DNA of 64,000 nucleotides from Clusia tigrina (GCA_920105625.2 OV050032.1:136249107-136313106), one strand, 5' to 3'; counted from the first letter of the stretch, positions 37,027-48,625 are shown. The notes: generated from the letters alone by a model not told the origin. Made by a program: numbers and translations.

Positions 37027-38872
37027 CAGTTAGTACAAAATCTTGAAATGTTGCTGTCAAATATGGGCAACAACATTTTTTTAAAGCGCTTTTTATAAAA
37101 TGTATCTTGTTTGAATTAGCTTTTATGTGGATTTTAATTCCTTCTTTGTTTTGAATATTACTATCTTGTTCGTTTTATTTTTATAATTCGTTGTGCTCTA
37201 CATTGATATCATATGGTATTAAAGCAATTAAGCGCAATTTTATACGTACACATATATGTATATAAATATCATACGTACATCCTACACCTTTATTCGGTTG
37301 GATTCATATCATGGAATATTATTATGATTGTGAATACATATCATGAATTGAAATGCTTAATATTTGATTTTTTGATACATTTACAGAAATTTGGTAAATT
37401 TTATTAAAAATTTATTTTTGAAACATTCACATATAAATACATTTATATATATTTATGTGCATAGCACATATTTAATTCATCATTTATAATTTATATTCAA
37501 AAATCATTGTATATGTCGTATGGTATCTGTTTTTGGTAACCAATAATTAAAATCATTGAATATCAATTTTATACATTAGCTAATAATATATATCACAGAT
37601 ATTATATAAGAAAATTTATTTATGTATAATACTGAAATACATTAATTCTTATATAAATAAATTCAATAAAAAATTTCCAAACAATTTTTACCAAAAAGAT
37701 CTCTTTTTATTTTGGGAATATAAATGGAATAAATTTTGTTGGTAAATTTTCTAATACATGAAATTTTATACCGCGCACTGATATTGTGTTAATATTGTAA
37801 AAAATCAAATTGAAAAGATTCGATTTGTATATTTTCTAATTTCAATTGAACAACAGCATAAATAAAGGTAAGTATTCAAGGTTAAAGTATGTTTAAAATT
37901 ATTTATTTAACATCAATTTTAAAATATATAACAATCAGTTTTATTTTAAATTAATGTTGAAGTTTTATAAGTTTCATTTGATGAATTTTCTATTGAATTA
38001 TATAAACGAATTTATTTTTATCCGCAATTATACGTGTCACTGCAGAATATGAAAAATATACAAATTATTCTTTTAATATACCAATCAAATTCAAATTTTT
38101 AATTAATCTTATAAATTATGTCAATAAGTTGGGAAAATAAATAATGTGGAGTACCTGCTTGAATTGCACTGTACAATGTTGATTTTAACGCGCACGTAGC
38201 AATGCAACTTTCGTTATTGATTGCCTTTTATTGCAAGTTCCCACGCATTTTTTTTTTTTTGTGGTAAAATGTAGAATAGTTAAGTTGGTATTAAAAAAAA
38301 AATTGTGGGAAAATAGAAAAAAATCCGCGTAAAATTCAAAAAGGAAGCTTTGCTTATTCAAACCCCAATTGCATTCTGAACAGACAGGTTGTGAAAAAAA
38401 AATTTAAAATAGAAAAAATTAAATAAGTGTATATAGAATTAGTGTAAAAAAATATATAAGGAATATTCTATATGAAATTAATTTAAAAAAATATAATATA
38501 AGTGCATAATAGCTTAAATTAAATTAGAAATAAATATATAGTGATATAGTGATAAAAACTTTAAGTTAAAGAAATTAATATAGAATTAGTTTAAAAATAT
38601 ATATATATAATAAATAATTTTTTTAATTGTTTAAAAATTTTAATTTTTACAGAGAAAACAAAAATTTTATTTAAAAAATTAAAAAAGAAACCAAAATTTG
38701 TATAATAAGAAATATAAATTAAAAAATTAACTAAAACTAAATTTAAGTGTAAAAACAAAAAATTATTTAGTGTAATATAAAAATTTTAAAATTAGAAAAA
38801 AACCAGAAAAAAAATAAAAACTTATTGACAAGTTACTAAATATAAATAAAGCTATCAAATTTCAATTTCATT
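37027..38872 (+). other. P-like element 5' noncoding region
   Basis: About 1.85 kb of very AT-rich sequence with no convincing frame. It is far longer than the short leader of known P elements, so it may contain unrecognised insertions or expanded repeats. Confidence 0.6.
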
Positions 38873-39172
38873 ATGCCTCGCAAATGCTGTATCCGAAATT
38901 GTATACTTCCAACTTACAAGTAGAGAAAATATTTTGCTTTTCCTACAAATATAAGTGAATAAATGAAATGGCGGAAAATTTTAAATATATCAAATAATAT
39001 AAATGTTAAAAATTTGTTGGTGTGTGACCGTCATTTCAGGTCGGACGTTGTAGGTAAGCGTAAGCTTAAAAAAAATTCCGCGCCTGAACTGAATCTGGGT
39101 AAGTTATTTAAATATTATATTATTAATACTCCAGTAGACAAAAGTGAGGACACAAATAATACAGTGGTTTAA
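38873..39172 (+). pseudogene. P transposase THAP zinc-finger exon
   Basis: ATG 38873 opens MPRKCCIRNC, the start of a THAP domain, followed after a TAG by KYFAFPTN and after a TAA by MKWRKILNISNN. Then come LLVCDRHFRSDVVG (the Cys and His of the C2CH zinc site) and LKKNSAPELNLG, matching the THAP AVPTIF-like end. Two in-frame stops (38921 and 38957) inactivate it. In P elements this domain binds subterminal DNA sites. It is the first coding exon, upstream of the catalytic part. Confidence 0.85.
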
Positions 39173-39249
39173 ATGTAAGGTATTGCAACAATATATTTTT
39201 ATTATTACTATACTGTAACAAAACTTATGCAGTCAGTAAAAATAACCAA

Positions 39250-39740
39250 ATTATTCAAGTTTAAAAAAATTGAATAAAAATATGAATATTTATTTATTTA
39301 TTCACAGAAGTTTATACACAAGGTCTTCGGCCTTACTATTGATAAAAATGAACTAGTATTAAACTACTCATAAAAGTATATACATATATATTTCATATTT
39401 ATATGTAAAAGTAAATCTGACAGACGTGGAGCAGTGACGTTACGTCTTTGCGATTTATTATTTTATTTAATTTTTCAAATCCAATGAGGAAAAGAGTAAC
39501 TGATAATGCTGAACATTGCGGAATACCATTTTGAAGTGGCCATATTAGTGAGTGGTTTCCGTCCACCTTAACTCTTATTTTTCTGTTCGATAAAAAAGCA
39601 TCAATATATTTTATAATTTTTACTAATACTTTCCATTCTTTTAATTGGGATATTACGACATGCTTGCCAATTCTATTGGACGTATAGTCCAAAGCATTTT
39701 TGTTTTTCATCGCGGACCGATTTCCGTAAGGAGAAAAGGA
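39250..39740 (-). pseudogene. Jockey-type RT fragment inside the P-like element
   Basis: Reverse-strand text reads YGNRSAMKNKNALDYTSN, then ISQLKEWKVLVKIIKYIDAFLSNRKIRVKV and LQNGIPQCSALSVTLFLIGFEKLN (39700-39480), where PQGSVLS is expected. It ends in a 3' UTR with a TTATTTATTTATTC tail-like repeat near 39290-39303. It is a short 5'-truncated retroposon copy with a Gly-to-Cys change in the RT motif. Confidence 0.78.
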
Positions 39741-39870
39741 AGTGTTAAATTTTTTTTCAATTTTAATTTTATTTCCATATTTGATTTCTATAATATAACT
39801 TTTTTTACAATTATTTCATATTATTTCTAACAAAGTTCGGTGTCAGTACGGCACTGTGTCAAATTATATA

Positions 39871-40995
39871 TGAGGGCGGATTGATATTGAAGCTACCTAA
39901 GTAGGAAAAAAACATTTTTTTTTTCAAAAACTATTTATTTCTCAACATAGTCTCCTTTTACTTCGACACACTTAGTAAGACGATATTCCAACTTTTTATA
40001 CCATCTGAATAATACGATTTCGGGAACCCCTCAAAATACGCGTTAGTTTCGGTGATCATTTCTTCGTTTGAGATTAATCTTTTTGCTGCGATCCATTTTT
40101 TCTTCTTTAAATGTGGTCGTTTTTCCTTGATTGCATCAATCAATTGATCCAATAATGCACGATAATACTTTCCTGTGATTGTGGATCCTTTTTCAAGATA
40201 ATCGATGAGCAATATTCCGTGTGCATCCCAAAATACAGTGGCCATAACTTTGCCAGCCGATTTTACTGCCTTCACCTTCTTCGGAGCACTTCCACCAGCT
40301 TCCACCCATTGTTTCGATTGATTTTTGGTTTCAGGTGTGTAGTGGTGGACCCACGTTTCATCAACAGTTATTAAGCGGCGCCAAAAATCAACAGGATTAC
40401 GCTTTATCATGTCCAAACACCGCTGTGAAGTGGTCTGTCGAACTCGTTTTTGTTCGACACTGAGCAAACGCGGCACCCATCTTGCCGATAGCTTTTTCAT
40501 ATGCAAATGTTCATGCAAAATGTTGAACACACGTTCATATGATATGTTTACCATTTCAACAATCTCACGCAACTTGATTTGGCGATCATTCATAACGATA
40601 TCGAGGATTTTGGAGTAACCACTTATTTTGGCCTTCCTGTTGATGGTATTGTTGGAGTACCTGTTCGGCCGCGTTTAAATTCAGCAATCCAATATTTTAC
40701 CATGTAATCTGACGGAGCAGACTCATCGTAATGTTTATCGAGCTTTTCTTTTGTCTCTTTCGCCGTTTTCCCTTTCAAATAATAGTGTTTAATCACTGCA
40801 CGAAATTCGCTTTTTTCCATTTTTCAAGAAACACAAAAGTTGCTTACTTCAAACGACTACAACAAATAAACTAATCGATGAATTTCGGTGAAATTTTAAC
40901 AGCTGACGTTTGACAGATCGCAATTTCTAAAAAAAAAGTGTTTGTGTTTGTGCTGCCATCTAGCGCTAGGTAGATTCAATATCAATCCGCCCTCG
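39871..40995 (-). mobile_element. mariner, internally deleted, inside the P-like element
   Basis: Inverted termini TGAGGGCGGATTGATATTGA (39871) and CGAGGGCGGATTGATATTGA (from 40995 inward) match over about 29 bp with two differences. TA flanks both ends (39869-39870 and 40996-40997). Different family from the mariner at 6279. Confidence 0.93.
39958..40820 (-). pseudogene. mariner transposase lacking the third catalytic residue
   Basis: ATG 40820 starts MEKSEFRAVIKHYYLKGKT with helix-turn-helix sequence to GRPK. A frame change near 40600-40625 follows, and from 40593 the protein continues with MNDRQIKLREIVEMVNIS, TVDETWVHHYTPETK (first Asp, about 40350) and FWDAHGILLIDYLEKG (second Asp, about 40225). 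After RPHLKKKK the sequence jumps to KWIAAKRLISNEEMI, so the HQDNAP and YSPDLAP region with the third Asp is gone. The C-terminal KSYYSDGIKSW block remains. The product would be catalytically dead. Confidence 0.88.
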
Positions 40996-41240
40996 TATTT
41001 GTTATAGCGTATGTACGTCGCATTTCAGTTCACTACAAGTGTAACTGATCGTCGCAATTTACAGAGTATAATGGTATAAAGTGTGTGCTATCAATTATTG
41101 AAGCATTGGACGACTTGAGTGTCTGTTGCTTGCGGTCATTGTGATAGCGTTATACCACTACATTTTAACCACTGTATATTTATTTATATACAAATTTTTT
41201 CCATTCATTATAAATTAAACCCATTTATATAGGTCCAGTG

Positions 41241-43300
41241 ATGACTATGAACAAAAGAGTAGTGAAGTCAACAGGATTACCAGATGCAGTGACAGATCTA
41301 GTGACGACTGAATCACCTGGATTACCAGATGGAATTGAAAATTGCAAAGCATCAATAAACATATATGAAGATGATGCCGATATAACTCTGCAAGAGTTCG
41401 AATTATATTCCGATAAATAAGGAAATACTGCGAAGTGAAGGAAGAGGAAGGATTGAATAAGAGATGCAATTGCGAAATTAAGTATGCGAAGAAACAAGCA
41501 TACTATGGGAAAACAATAAGGAATTTAGAGGACAAATTAGCTAATGCTGAGAAAGAGGCGAAAATAATGAAGGAAACTTTAATGAAGAGCATTACTCCAA
41601 ACAGTAGTGCCTCTCCTGCTGCACTATCATTTGCAAAAATGATAGTGTCTGGCAGTCAGCATTACAATGAAAATGCGCAAAAAGTGGTGCAAACTATCCA
41701 TACAGATCCAATGCGGCATATAATGTAATGCGAGATGACCTGGGATTTCAAATGCCAGCTGTGAGGACACTCCAACGTTGGAGACCTATAAATATTGTTC
41801 AGACTGGCATTGATCCAATCGTTATATATAACCTCCAAAAGCAGGTGGCTAAAATGACAGAAACAGAACGAATTATTGTTCTTTTATTGGATTGAATGCA
41901 GATTCGTTCTGATCTGTCATATAATAATCACACGGACCAGATCGATGCATTCGAAGATTATGGACGAAATATGAGATCCGATAAAGTGTCGACGAAATGC
42001 CTTGTTTTTATGATAAAAGGGCTCTTAAGCGGGTGGAAATATATAGTCAGCTATTATGCTGTATGGAACTCATTTAAAAATGATAAATTGAAGTCAATAC
42101 TTTTGACAGTTTTAGAATCCCTCTTTAAAATTAATGTGCATGTGAAAGCAGTTATATGTGACCAGGGTGCCACAAACGTTGGCCTGGGAAATACATTTGG
42201 AATTGAAGAACATCAGCCATTTTTTGTGTATTGCCATTTTTTTAAGTCATTAAGAAATATGATACTTAGAAATGATGTGCAAACAGCTAACGGAATAGTT
42301 AGCAAAAAAGTGCTAGAATGCATATACGAGGAAGATAAGAAAAACTTTATATTCAAACTTTGCCCAAAGCTGACTAGTCGTCATTCGTACCCAACCCAAT
42401 TTGGAAAGGTGAATGTACGACTAGCAGTGCAACAGCAATCGAATTTTCTGATAATTTGATGCTATTTACAGAAAGTTACACGAAGAAGTGTGTAAAAGCA
42501 ACTGCACTGTTTATACAAAAATCAAATGATGTATTTGATGTATTAAACAGTAAAAATTTAAATGATAAAAATCCACTTTGTAGAGGATATAAACGCGTAG
42601 GAAAGAAAGAACGCGATATCCTTAATTCATATATTGAATTATTGAAATCGATTGTGTTACCAACAGCAAGCAGAGTAAAATGCATCGATGGCACTATTTT
42701 GACTATTAAGGCTATCAGAAGAAATTTTTGAAGAACTCCCAAGCATCCAATTCATTCTATTGGGAAAAATGAATCAGGATGCATTGGAAAATACTTTCTT
42801 TCGCATAAGATCAGCAAGTTGCTTAAATACACATCCGTCGATATCAGAGTTCCAATATATTTTGGCAAAGCTGATATCGATGAAGATAACTACCTTCGAG
42901 TAGCAGAAGCAGTTAGGAAACTGCGAATCTGATGAAGGTACATACCTGGAATGGCATACGGTCACCGTAGAAAGTATGCAATATCAATTGGACAGATCAG
43001 AGATTAATGTGGAGGAGGAAGCTAGAAACTTGAGTGACGAACAAGCAGTATTGGATGCAACACCAAGTACTAGCTCCGTGATTTCCACAAATGTCCAACG
43101 ATACTTTGCAGGGTATGGATTATACATAACCCTCAAAAATAATATGCATTGTGAAAAATGCAACTTGTTGTTAGTAAAAGCTGCGAATGCACTGGCACAG
43201 ATTACAGAATTGTGGATTAACAAGAAGAATTACAAATCTGAGTTGAATACAATGCATTTAATGAGTCCCTCAGATAGTTGGACTAATTTAATTCAATAGT
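41241..43300 (+). pseudogene. P transposase catalytic region, multiply broken
   Basis: 41435-41590 encodes a Lys-Glu-rich coiled coil (GKTIRNLEDKLANAEKEAK), like the P leucine zipper. After a TAA at 41726, MRDDLGFQMPAVRTLQRW and then TERIIVLLLD, a TGA at 41893, and MQIRSDLSYNNHTDQIDAFE precede EDYGRNM and GLLSGWKYIVSYYAV. The latter are signature P-transposase blocks of the RNase H-like domain. VKAVICDQGATNVGLG (42150) matches the conserved second Asp region. TGA at 42457 and frame changes follow; 42976-43299 ends GYGLYITLKNNMHCEKCNLL, the C-terminal portion. This is a degraded member of the P family, without a known host role. Confidence 0.85.
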
Positions 43301-43427
43301 TGGACTAATTTAAGTTAGATTTAAGTCCAGATCGACGGTAGTAAGAATCTTGGAGTTATCATCAGATCCAACATTCAGTAGTTGGACTAATTTAAGTTAG
43401 ATTTAAGTACAGATCGACGGCAGTAAC
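43298..43427 (+). repeat. Two direct repeats of about 48 bp, 82 bp apart
   Basis: AGTTGGACTAATTTAAGTTA starts at 43298 and again at 43380; each copy runs into a CAGATCGACGG block and agrees over about 48 bp with two differences. A shorter AGTTGGACTAATTTAA also starts at 43275 within the end of the transposase frame. Confidence 0.85.
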
Positions 43428-44262
43428 CTTGACGTGGTGATTTGGCTTATCCCATATTATGAATAATATAATATAAGATGGAAACAAATAACTGCCTTTA
43501 TTTTTAATTTAAATTTATACTCACCAAAAAAGTAATAAAATAATAATGAAATATTTACTTTTATAATCATCTAATTCTTTACCAGAAATAGCTGAAAATA
43601 TTTTCCAGAAAATATGAAAAAAATGTATATCAACTCGGAGCAAAATGTAAATACATAATTGATTTATCTTATAATTTAACTTTACAATATTGATTAATAA
43701 ACTCCTTTACAGAAAAAGTCCCAAAAAATGAAGCTTGAATGGGAGCGCTGCAGTACAGAAAGTTATATGTGAGTTTTCATTTATATTAAAAAATAACATA
43801 TTTATATGTATTTGTACATATTGCAGATCTTTGAAGCGTCTTACAAAACACTAAAACATATGATCATAAGAATGTTTGACCTACATTCGAGTTAAATACA
43901 TGTGTACTTTCTCTCATATATACATACATATGTATTATTTATTCAAAAGCATACACACATTTACAATACCAAATTCGAAGTTTATTTGATTTAAGTATTG
44001 TGTGCTTATTGTGTATGCTTTAGCGCTCACAAGTGCATTTTTACATAATCGCATTCTTCCGTTCTTCTCATGTTCTTTATTTTATACGGAAGGACGCACA
44101 ACCAAATACAATGTTTGGCACAACCTTCCGCATCAAAGAACAACGAAAGACTGATATCAAAAAGAACAGAAATTCGTTCCACTACACCAAGTTGCCCTGC
44201 AACATTTTTTTTGACCAAAATGATTATCGCCATCTGCCAGCAACACAATTTAGTACTGAAGA
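43428..44262 (+). other. P-like element 3' noncoding region
   Basis: AT-rich, with no supported gene. A weak frame at 44033-44262 runs into the terminal inverted repeat and is probably chance. Confidence 0.6.
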
Positions 44263-44297
44263 GAAGGTTGTCGCATATTCTCTATATATCGTAATTG

Positions 44298-44512
44298 TTG
44301 AGATAAGCTCAAGCTAAGCGCGTAGCAATGGTCCTAAGTGACATAAATACCAAGTAAGCATTTTCTTTGTGATAGATTTAGATATGAATTTATATTTTAA
44401 AAAGAAGCAGTTACAGAACAACCACTAAAAAATAAAGTTCAAGAATACAACTTTTTTTATAGTAACTAATAATTTTATTTAATTTGAAAGAATACATCTT
44501 TTTAGCATAACT
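44298..44512 (+). repeat. Errantivirus-like 3' LTR, right segment
   Basis: Continues the LTR after the P-like element (GATAAGCTCAAGCTAAGCGC) and ends ATAACT, then CGCA. It matches 26755-27009 with several substitutions. Confidence 0.92.
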
Positions 44513-44760
44513 CGCAAGCAACAAAACATTTTTCTCCTCTCACAAAAAATATTACTGAAAGCGTTAAGTCACGGAAACCGCTGCCGCCGTCGCTATTTAC
44601 GAACATTTCCGTTTAACATTGCGTCTGGTTTTAATTAATCTTTATTGTAACCTTTAAGTTTTTAGTGTAAATCTATGTACGTTTAACGCCGCGATTTGAT
44701 TTTTTTGGTAAATAGTACCAGGTGGGGCTCCACTTATATAAACTCAACCCAATGTTCAAA
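44513..44760. other. Noncoding sequence before the BEL gag
   Basis: Contains the CGCA duplication and sequence that may be BEL leader. No frame supported. Confidence 0.5.
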
Positions 44761-46497
44761 TTGAGGAAAGTTTACGTGAACAGGTAGAGCAGTGGTACTC
44801 CAAGGCCTTGGCAAACTTCAAGCGAGCACTCAGAACCAGTACACCACCAGAAAATCAGACGAGCAAAGAGCAAGGAGACACATACGTACGACTACCAAAA
44901 ATGGATTTAACTATATTTTCTGGAGTGCCGGCTGAGTGGATTGGTTTCCACGACGCTTTTGTATCTCTAATAGATCTAAATAACAACTTAGCTAGTGGAC
45001 AAAAGATGCATTACTTGCGCAGCTGCCTTAAAGGAGAAGCCTTGCAGGTAATAAAAAAAATAAAAATTTCTGACGCTAATTATAGTGAAGCCTGGAATAT
45101 GCTTAAATCATGGTACAAGGTGATAAGAGTCATCGTGGAACACCATTTGGACAATGGATCGCACGCCTCTTTCATAACGGAGTCCCGCATTCCTGATTAT
45201 GCTTGCCAAGACGTGCAACTGCGGTTGTCATTACGGGCATCGGATCCTCTCAATGTGGAAAATCCCGAGGGCAATGTACGGTCACGTTATCCTCTCGTCT
45301 AAAGGATCAATTGTTTCACTGATTCTCCCTAAAATTACTAATGACTTGCCAAATGTTCCTTTACAGATTACGAATTGGCCACATATCGAGGATCTACCCC
45401 TCTCTGGCCCACACTTTGCTAATACAGGTCCCATCGGCATACAAGTAGGTGCCGATGAGATGGGTAAGTTTCTTTTGAACGATTTGCGTTAGGGTCCACA
45501 AGGACTTCCGCTGTTACAAAGCACTGTTTTTGGATGGGTGTTGTTTGGACCTGTTGTTCATCAGCAACAGTCAACAAGCCTCGTTCAGGCATTACATAGT
45601 GATCCACGTTTGGAAGCATTAGTCCCAAGATTTTGGGAATTGGAAGAGCTACGCCCACGAAAATTGTATACTGCCAAAGAAGCGGAATGCGAAGAGCATT
45701 TTCAAAGGACGCATAGTCGCGCTGCTAACGGGCGTTTTGTCGTTCAATTATCTTTCAAAGCCTCCGTGCAGTTAGGGGAAACATGCAGCATCACAGTCAA
45801 AAGTTTAATGCAAATGGAGCGAAGACTTGAGGTAAATGAGGATTTGCGATTGGGATACACTCAGTTCATGCAAGAGTTACTTCAAATGGACCATATGGAT
45901 TAGGTCCACGATGTGCCTCCAAATTGCTATTACACGCCGTCATCAAAACGACCAGCAGCAGGAATTGTTCTCATTCCTTCTTCGTTTCCGATCGCATCGC
46001 AATGCAATGACTGCCGATGTAGAAAAAATGTACCGGCAAGTCATTATTGCGGAGGAATATCGCGACTACCATCGAATATTATGGCGCTCGAGTTCTTCCG
46101 AACCAAAACGGGACTATCGTATGACTCCTGTGATATATGGTGTAGCTGCAGTTTCTCACTTGGCAGTGAATACCATGTAACAGATGGCTACAGATGCTAT
46201 CGAAGACAACAGAGCAACAGCAACTGCTATTTTGCGGGATTTTTATGTGGACGACTTACTAACTGGTGCCTCTTCAATCCGCTCCTCGAGTTGCAAAGGG
46301 GTGTATATGGAATGCTAGCTAGCACAAGTTTTGAGCTGAGAAAGTGGGCTACGAACAGTGAGGAGCTCTCTACCAGTATACCACATGCATCACGACACAA
46401 TGTCGCAGTTTCTTACCGAGGGCGAATAGGTTCACGCATTAGGGCTAATTTAGAACAATACACAAGGCTGCTTAACATTCACATTGAGCAATTTTAG
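44761..46497 (+). pseudogene. BEL/Pao gag-pol remnant with internal deletion
   Basis: 44808-45130 encodes Gag with LPKMDLTIFSGVPAEWIGFHD and MHYLRSCLKGEALQVI (the DUF1759 region), then jumps at about 45132 to LDNGSHASFITES, the protease start. So the rest of gag and its knuckles are deleted. Protease-linked sequence continues (LPNVPLQITNW and GKFLLNDLR with TAG at 45490), then STVFGWVLFGPVV. RT follows: EDLRLGYTQFMQELL, TADVEKMYRQVII, YHRILWRSSS and FYVDDLLTGASS (46245), with a TAG at 45901, TAA at 46178 and frame changes. It ends near 46497 at a gypsy LTR. No LTRs of its own are recognised. Confidence 0.85.
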
Positions 46498-46499
46498 TA

Positions 46500-46762
46500 C
46501 AAATAAAATAAACGTCTAGCTTCGTTTACGGTCGCTTTTATTCTGCTCTCTCATAAATGAGTGATGCTTCTTTAACTTCTGAATAGCAAAATGTTGTCAA
46601 TATACTTAATAGTAGGTTTAAATGTAGTCACAGTATTGTAATACTATTTTATAAAAGACTTAAGGGTAATGACAATAGTTATAATGATATTTAATAATAC
46701 TTTATAAACGAATAATATATTGACATCATAAGCAAGCTTGCTACAATTCGGCCATCTTGACA
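46500..46762 (-). repeat. Probable 3' LTR of the second gypsy
   Basis: On the reverse strand TGTCAAGATGGCCGAATTGT starts at 46762 after a GGGACGATC purine-rich stretch, and the segment continues to about 46500. There is no second LTR in the window, so the boundaries are estimates. Confidence 0.55.
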
Positions 46763-46829
46763 ATAAGATCGTCCCGATCATTAAAAGAGACTATCTTGGA
46801 GGTTGAGCCCTACATATCTCATTTTTTTT

Positions 46830-47925
46830 CTTTCATTTAAAAACCATGGTTTAATTTTGGCAATAGCCCAAACTCCCTGATAAGACGTATTTGATTGTTG
46901 AAACCCATCAACGTCTCGCAGTAAATATCGGTCGTTTCGCAAACCTTTTGTAACCTTGTAAGGACCTTTAAATTTAGGTAATAGTTTTTAGATATTCCTT
47001 GTGTTGAGTCAAAATTGCTAACCATAATATAGGCACCTTCCTTTCTTGCTTTTTTACGTTTCTTATTTACGTACTTTTCATTATATGATTCTTTTGTTCC
47101 TTATCGGCCTTAGTTCTTATTTGATACAGACTTCTGTTTAAATTCTGTTCATTTTCAATAAAATTTCCTTTCAGTCTATTTATCACGCGTGGAATCCAAA
47201 AAAGCATCACACAGTTCTTTAATACTGCGATGTATTAAATTATTTAACGCAAATTCAATTCTTTCGATTACTGTTTCCCATTGCATCTTTTCGTTAGGTT
47301 CGAGTAATTTAGCAATCATTGCCCCCAAATTTCTATTCACCCTTTCCACCTGGCCATTTGCTTGTGGCGACCCTGTAGCAATTTTGACATGATTTATGTT
47401 GTTTTCTTCTAAAAACTTTATAAACATGTGATGTGAAACAGCTGCCTCTATCAGAAAAAATGTGCTTAGGACGAATATATGATTTAAAAAAATCTTTAAG
47501 AGCAACAAGGGCGTCTTTTGAACATGTGGTTTTAACATAATATAAACGTAAAAATTTTGTAAATTCATCTATTACTACCAATATGTGTCTTTTCCCTTTT
47601 CCCGAATCTACAGGACCGTAGTGATCAATATGAACTGTTTCAAAAGGTTTGTTTTCTTTAGGAATACTATGAATGTATCCTTCCTCTTTACCATGTTTTG
47701 GTGAAAACGGTATACATTTCAAAGAGTTCTTACTATGAGCGAACACTTTACGCTTAATTTCTGGAAACCAGTAATTTCTTAGTATTATTTCCGTTGTTTT
47801 ATCAATTCCCAAATGTCCCATTTCATTGTAATACTCATAAACAACATGATCTTCCATATTTTCTCGAACGTAAAATAACACTACGTCTTTATATTTTCTA
47901 TATAAAATTCCATTGTGCATTTCAT
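46830..47925 (-). pseudogene. Second gypsy integrase
   Basis: From 47920: MHNGILYRKYKDVVLF, zinc region with HLGIDKTTEIILRNYWFP (the second His and Cys positions are altered to AHSKNSLKC), core ETVHIDHYGPVDSGKGKRHI (first Asp), HIFSDRGSCFTS (second Asp) and, in another frame, QANGQVERVNRNL (catalytic Glu). The C-terminal domain ends near 46837 in broken frames (VSNFDSTQGISK). Frameshifts near 47400 and 47170 disrupt it. Confidence 0.87.
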
Positions 47926-47945
47926 ATAATTTATTTCCGATTTTT

Positions 47946-48285
47946 CTAATTTTTTATATTTTTTAGCTTTCCGTCATTATTTTGACTTATTACGAGGTTT
48001 TCTTCGAACGTATTTGTCTCAATTACCATAATGTTTGTACCTCTACTTAGCGCATCTACGTGTTGCATGCGGCTTCCTTTTCTATGTTCTAAGGTATAAT
48101 CGTAATTTTGTAGGTCTAAAGCCCACTTTGCTTTTCTTAGATTTAATGCCTTTTTTCTCAAAATAAGTGATAAAGAATTGCAATCTGGCACGATCTTAAA
48201 ATGCTTCCCCTGTAAGTAAAACCTAAAACGTTGAAAAGCGTTGATTATTTCTAGCGCTGATTTTCGTAATTCTCTGTTGTTATCT
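47946..48285 (-). pseudogene. Second gypsy RNase H, partial
   Basis: Reads NRELRKSALEIINAFQRFRF, then the GKHFKIVPDCNSLSLI block and KAKWALDLQNYDYTLEHRKGSRMQHVDALSR in short segments. These are the RNase H end and the NHVADALSR-type motif. The N-terminal part is lost at the insert 48290-48625. Confidence 0.82.
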
Positions 48286-48289
48286 GTAT

Positions 48290-48625
48290 ATGCAGCGGTT
48301 GATCGATGTTGTGTTTATGCTCTCACCAACAATTGATAAAAACAAATAATTTCGAATCTCCTACCACGTCTTTACTGTGAAAATACTCGTATATTATCTT
48401 GACACTACACTTTCTTTTTCTTTGAATTAATATTTAATATATTTATTTTGTCAAATAGTAGGATGCTTCTTTAAGAGGTAATGTGGAAATAGAATATAAG
48501 ATGTGTCGACGGCCACGATTGAGAATAATGATGATGCGGCTCCCTCGCTGGTTCAAATAGAAGTGGCCGAGTCAAGTGGCGAGAAATCGCATGTAAGCAC
48601 TTGACAGGTGCGATCGGCCGTAGAT
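48290..48625. other. Unidentified insert between gypsy RT and RNase H
   Basis: About 336 bp without coding potential replace the RT palm (including YxDD) and the start of RNase H. It begins near TGTTGTGTTTATGCTCTCAC (48304) and is TG-started, so a solo LTR is possible, but no matching end or target duplication was found. Confidence 0.4.

Larger units (their letters stand above)
36992..44297 (+). mobile_element. P-like DNA transposon inserted in the 3' LTR
   Basis: Terminal inverted repeats of 35 bp (36992-37026 and 44263-44297) start CAAATACGATATATAGAGAA and CAATTACGATATATAGAGAA and differ at one position. TTGAGAT lies directly outside both ends (36985-36991 and 44298-44304). P elements make 8-bp duplications; the eighth base differs here. 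A THAP-domain exon and P-transposase sequence lie inside in the expected order. The element is 7.3 kb, against about 3 kb for a canonical P, partly because it holds a retroposon fragment and a mariner. Confidence 0.93.
26604..44512 (+). mobile_element. Errantivirus-like gypsy element carrying nested insertions
   Basis: The 5' LTR begins AGTCATATATGATGACATCC at 26604 and the 3' LTR ends ATAACT at 44512. CGCA lies directly outside both ends (26600-26603 and 44513-44516), a 4-bp target duplication. Gag, RT, integrase and env remnants follow in the canonical order. The element is interrupted by an I/LOA-type retroposon, a LOA retroposon and a P-like element. Subtracting these leaves about 5.3 kb, shorter than the usual 7 kb, so internal deletions exist (no protease recognised). 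Confidence 0.92.

Noticed and set aside
38873..43300. Domesticated host THAP gene
   Set aside because: Stops, frameshifts, intact terminal repeats and target duplication show an ordinary dead transposon copy.
44033..44317. 94-codon frame ending in the P-like terminus
   Set aside because: No recognisable domain, runs through the terminal inverted repeat and into the LTR; probably chance.
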